From: Belnapia sp. F-4-1
Lineage (GTDB): Bacteria; Pseudomonadota; Alphaproteobacteria; Acetobacterales; Acetobacteraceae
NCBI RefSeq assembly: GCF_000802185.1
Contig: NZ_KN676113.1
Coordinates: forward strand, 1,632,819-1,696,818
Direction of reading: 5' to 3'
DNA: 64,000 nt
Positions 61,579-64,000 of the stretch are shown one piece after another. The number at the start of each line of letters is the position of its first letter. The stretch's first letter is position 1. The position numbers and the translations under genes were made by a program. Under the pieces are notes generated by a model. It had not been told where the DNA came from and did no database searches. It worked only from the letters and a program-made list of their open reading frames with translations.

Positions 61579-62160
61579 TCACAAAGCCTGGAAACCATCG
61601 ATGGCCGCCAGGCCCACCGCCCAGCGCGGCACCCGCCCGGCATTCCGCGGCCCGACCCCGCCGAGCGCGATGGCCGGCCGCCCCGCCCGCCGCGCCAGCC
61701 CTGCCCAGCGCATCGGCCCGAGTCCCCGCATCCCCGGGTGGCTTCGGGTCGGGAAGACCGGCGAGACCACCACCGCGTCCACAGCCAGGCGCCTCGCGCG
61801 GGCCAGCCCCCGCCGCCCATGCACCGCCGCCGTCAGCAGCAGGCGCCGCCCCCGCCGCGCCCGCAGGAAGGGCAGCACGCCCGCCACCCCATCCCGGTCC
61901 GGCAGATGCAGCCCTGCCCCGAGCCTGAGCGCCAGCCGCCCATCCCCGCCCACCAGCAGCCGCAGCCGCCCCCGCCGGGCGATGGCAGCGAGCCCCCCGG
62001 CTACCTCCGGCGCCAGCCCCCGAGCCAGCACCGCCGCCCCCGGCGGCAGCCGCGCCGCCAGCGCCCGCGGGTCGGGCAGCCGCACCGGGTCGCTCACCAG
62101 CACCAGCCGCGGCCCCGCCCATGGCTTGAGCCGCCGCGCCGCTGCCCCTAGCTTCTCCAT
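61579..62160 (-). CDS. Thiamine-phosphate-synthase-like protein (ThiE/TenI family)
   Basis: The 193-residue TIM-barrel protein has RLVLVSDPVRLPDPRAL at the start, AAVHGRRGLARARRLAVDAVVVSPVFPT and the late RPAIALGGVGPRNAGRV. These match the ThiE/TenI fold, but the diphosphate-binding features of true ThiE are weak, so a TenI-like or other role is possible. The start is 3 bp from the divergent yggS start. Arg content is high. Confidence 0.72.
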   Translation of the reverse strand: MEKLGAAARRLKPWAGPRLVLVSDPVRLPDPRALAARLPPGAAVLARGLAPEVAGGLAAIARRGRLRLLVGGDGRLALRLGAGLHLPDRDGVAGVLPFLRARRGRRLLLTAAVHGRRGLARARRLAVDAVVVSPVFPTRSHPGMRGLGPMRWAGLARRAGRPAIALGGVGPRNAGRVPRWAVGLAAIDGFQAL

Positions 62161-62163
62161 CGC

Positions 62164-62829
62164 ATGACCGACATCGCCGCAAACCTCGCCCGCATCCAGG
62201 CCAGGATCGCCGAGGCCACCGCCCGCGCCAACCGCCCGGCCGGCGCGGTGACGCTCGTCGCCGTCTCCAAGACCAACCCGGCCGAAGCCGTCGCCGCCGC
62301 GCTCGCCGCCGGGCAGGCGGTCTTCGGCGAGAACCGCGTGCAGGAGGCCGCGGGCAAATTCCCCGCCCTCCGCCCGGACTGGCCAGCGCTTCGCCTGCAC
62401 ATCATCGGCGGCCTGCAGACCAACAAGGTCCGCGACGCCGTCCGCCTCGCCGATGTCATCGAAAGCCTGGACCGCCCGAAGCTCGCCATCGCCATCGCCG
62501 AGGCCATGGCGAAGGAAGGCCGCCGCCCCGACCTGCTGGTCCAGGTGAATACCGGCGACGAGCCGCAAAAAGCCGGCGTCCCCCGCGCCGAAGCCGAAGC
62601 CTTCCTCCGCGCCTGTCGCGAGGAATGGGATCTGCCGGTGCGCGGCCTGATGTGCATCCCGCCGGCGGCGGAGGACCCTCGGCCGCACTTCCTCCATCTG
62701 GCGGACCTCGCCGCCCGCTACGCCCTGCCCATGCTCAGCATGGGGATGAGCGCCGATTTCGAGGCGGCGATCGCCTGCGGCGCCACCCATGTACGGGTCG
62801 GCAGCGCCATCTTCGGCGCGAGGGGCTAG
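62164..62829 (+). CDS. PLP homeostasis protein YggS
   Basis: The 221-residue protein has the PLP-lysine motif TLVAVSKTNPAEAV, then VFGENRVQEAAGKFP, LRLHIIGGLQTNKVRDAV, LLVQVNTGDEPQKAG, RGLMCIPP and MLSMGMSADFEAAIACGATHVRVGSAIFG in consecutive segments. YggS/PROSC binds pyridoxal phosphate without known catalysis and balances B6 and amino acid pools. No Shine-Dalgarno sequence is visible before the ATG, so a leaderless mRNA is possible. Confidence 0.92.
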   Translation: MTDIAANLARIQARIAEATARANRPAGAVTLVAVSKTNPAEAVAAALAAGQAVFGENRVQEAAGKFPALRPDWPALRLHIIGGLQTNKVRDAVRLADVIESLDRPKLAIAIAEAMAKEGRRPDLLVQVNTGDEPQKAGVPRAEAEAFLRACREEWDLPVRGLMCIPPAAEDPRPHFLHLADLAARYALPMLSMGMSADFEAAIACGATHVRVGSAIFGARG

Positions 62830-62867
62830 CTTCCGCAGCGGATGGCCGGTCGGCCCGGCCATAGGCG

Positions 62868-63041
62868 TTATTGCGGATGGTCGTTCTTCCCATAGGCGAA
62901 CATCACCACCAACCCGGCCGCCATGAAGGCGAGGGCGGCCGGGGTGCCCATTTCCAGAAAGGCGAGCACCGCTCCGAGCGCCATCAGCCCCGCCACCACC
63001 GGCACCGGCCGCGCCATCGCCGTGCTGAACGTCCCTGCCAT
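62868..63041 (-). CDS. 57-residue membrane protein
   Basis: A short frame with a good ribosome site (AAGGAG, 9 bases before the ATG at 63041). The product starts MAGTFSTAMARPVPVVAGLM and has two hydrophobic stretches (about 13-29 and 33-50), with a charged end GKNDHPQ. It may be a small two-helix inner-membrane protein. No family is recognised. Codon choice is GC-rich as in its neighbours. Confidence 0.6.
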   Translation of the reverse strand: MAGTFSTAMARPVPVVAGLMALGAVLAFLEMGTPAALAFMAAGLVVMFAYGKNDHPQ

Positions 63042-63113
63042 GACTCTTGGCTCCTTCCCCGCTGCTTTTGCAGCGACAGTGCCAGGGTCAGCGCAAAGAT
63101 GTCCAGGCCGTCA

Positions 63114-63611
63114 TCATTCCTCCATGACCTGGATGGCGCTCAGCCCCGCCCCCAGCACCGCCCGCAAGGCCGGCTCCGGAAGCGCGATGCATCCCTCCGT
63201 CGGCGCCAAGTCCGGCCGGGCGAGATGAAGGAAGATGGCGCTTCCCCGCCCCCGCTGCACCGGCGCGTCGTTCCAGCCGAGCACGCCGACGATGTCGTAG
63301 AGCGCATCCTCCCGCCACAGCACCTCGTGCCGCGCCGAATGCGGCAGCCGGACCTGCCGGTTGTAGTCGGCATGGGCGGGGTCGTCGCACCAGCCATCGG
63401 TGGGCGCGATCGGCTCCACCGAAACGCGGCAGCGCGGCGCTGCCACCCGGTCCGCCCGGTAGAGCACGCGCCGCAGCGGCAGCAGCCCGGCCGGCGTCGC
63501 CCCATCCCCCTCGCGCTTGTCCCGCCGGATGCCGCCCTTGCCGAGCGCGCAGCGCCAGGCGCCGGCCTCCAGCCGCAGCACTCCCCCGGGGCCGATGACG
63601 GCTGTCGTCAC
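63114..63611 (-). CDS. L,D-transpeptidase (YkuD domain)
   Basis: The 165-residue protein has the YkuD active-site pattern FLHLARPDLAPTEGCIALPE, with the His and the catalytic Cys in TEGCIAL. YkuD enzymes cross-link peptidoglycan or attach lipoproteins to it. No signal peptide is visible, as in the short YkuD proteins of alphaproteobacteria. It starts at GTG 63611, overlapping the ribA stop (GTGA). Confidence 0.88.
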   Translation of the reverse strand: MTTAVIGPGGVLRLEAGAWRCALGKGGIRRDKREGDGATPAGLLPLRRVLYRADRVAAPRCRVSVEPIAPTDGWCDDPAHADYNRQVRLPHSARHEVLWREDALYDIVGVLGWNDAPVQRGRGSAIFLHLARPDLAPTEGCIALPEPALRAVLGAGLSAIQVMEE

Positions 63612-64000
63612 GCCAGCAGATGCCCGAAGCGGCGGGCCTTGGTTTCCAGATAGCCGTCATTCACCCCATTCGGGGCGAAGGCATGCGCCTCCCGCCCCTC
63701 CACCACGATGCCGCAGGCGGCGAGCGAGGCCAGCTTCTCCGGATTGTTGGTCAGCAGCCGCACCCGCTCGATGCCGAGCTGCCGCAGCATGGTCGCCGCC
63801 ACCATGAAATTACGCTCATCCGCGCCGTAGCCGAGCGCTTGGTTGGCATCAAGCGTGTCCAGCCCGCCGTCCTGCAGGCGATATGCGCGGAGCTTGTTGA
63901 CCAGCCCGATCCCCCTTCCCTCCTGCGCCAGGTAGAGCAGCACCCCCGCCCCCGCCTCGCCCATCCGCCGGATGGCGCCGCGCAGCTGCGGCCCGCAATC
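63608..64000 (-). CDS. ribA: GTP cyclohydrolase II, 3' part
   Basis: RibA opens GTP in riboflavin synthesis. The visible part (130 residues) begins DCGPQLRGAIRRMGEAGAG and has LLYLAQEGRGIGLVNKLRAY with catalytic residues, DANQALGYGADERNFMVAATML, LLTNNPEKLASL and a C-terminal VNDGYLETKARRFGHLL. The zinc Cys of the DCG motif is present. The 5' end lies beyond the window, so a fused RibB cannot be ruled out. Confidence 0.93.
   Translation of the reverse strand, partial: DCGPQLRGAIRRMGEAGAGVLLYLAQEGRGIGLVNKLRAYRLQDGGLDTLDANQALGYGADERNFMVAATMLRQLGIERVRLLTNNPEKLASLAACGIVVEGREAHAFAPNGVNDGYLETKARRFGHLLA

Overview
The window is a high-GC (roughly 70% by eye) alphaproteobacterial chromosome segment that includes the replication-origin neighbourhood. 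Protein content and gene order suggest Acetobacteraceae, probably a Roseomonas-like organism. That assignment is inference: there is no rRNA in the window. Genes are tightly packed, with many ATGA/TGATG start-stop overlaps.

Layout. 1-8.0 kb: a minus-strand ureide operon (ureidoglycolate lyase, PuuE-type allantoinase, NHL-repeat protein) diverges from a complete urease operon (ureDABCEFG) ending in a HupE/UreJ nickel permease. The lyase releases urea and urease hydrolyses it. 8.1-8.5 kb holds a decayed IS6-family transposase. 8.6-16.7 kb: a periplasmic helical protein, YjbQ, a ChvG-like sensor kinase, then a plus-strand run of hydroxyacid dehydrogenase, SpoU methyltransferase and an Mla-type lipid transporter (permease, ATPase, MCE protein, lipoprotein). 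16.7-21.9 kb: a response regulator/HWE-like kinase pair, gshB, and hisF-hisE-HIT-sirB1.

22.0-29.1 kb: a promoter drives a LOV-GGDEF-EAL photoreceptor gene that overlaps a two-domain kaiC and then kaiB. lutB-lutC-smr-xre follow. This light-sensor/c-di-GMP/Kai operon is the most unusual system in the window.

29.1-50 kb is origin-proximal. The order maf-ppsR-[origin]-hemE-hemH-hemJ-rho-mnmE-mnmG-rsmG-parA-parB matches the conserved alphaproteobacterial order. The ppsR-hemE gap carries a dense cluster of GANTC (CcrM) sites and DnaA-box-like inverted repeats. Two parS sites lie at the mnmG/rsmG junction, where the two genes are joined in one reading frame. Between rho and mnmE are accessory genes: an Stv-like protein, a small HD alarmone hydrolase, a TctC receptor, GNAT, LysR, quinone oxidoreductase, Ogt and a ferredoxin.

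50-64 kb: holA-lptE-leuS, then a plus-strand block (alpha/beta hydrolase, three-subunit molybdenum hydroxylase) separating leuS from the DUF3576 lipoprotein gene. A porin with a clear terminator, a ThiE-like protein, YggS, a 57-residue membrane protein, an L,D-transpeptidase and the 3' part of ribA complete the window.

A two-hairpin repeat about 60-75 bp long occurs four times, each time directly after a stop codon (about 91-151, 29042-29099, 32635-32691, 50057-50109). No tRNA, rRNA or CRISPR array was seen.
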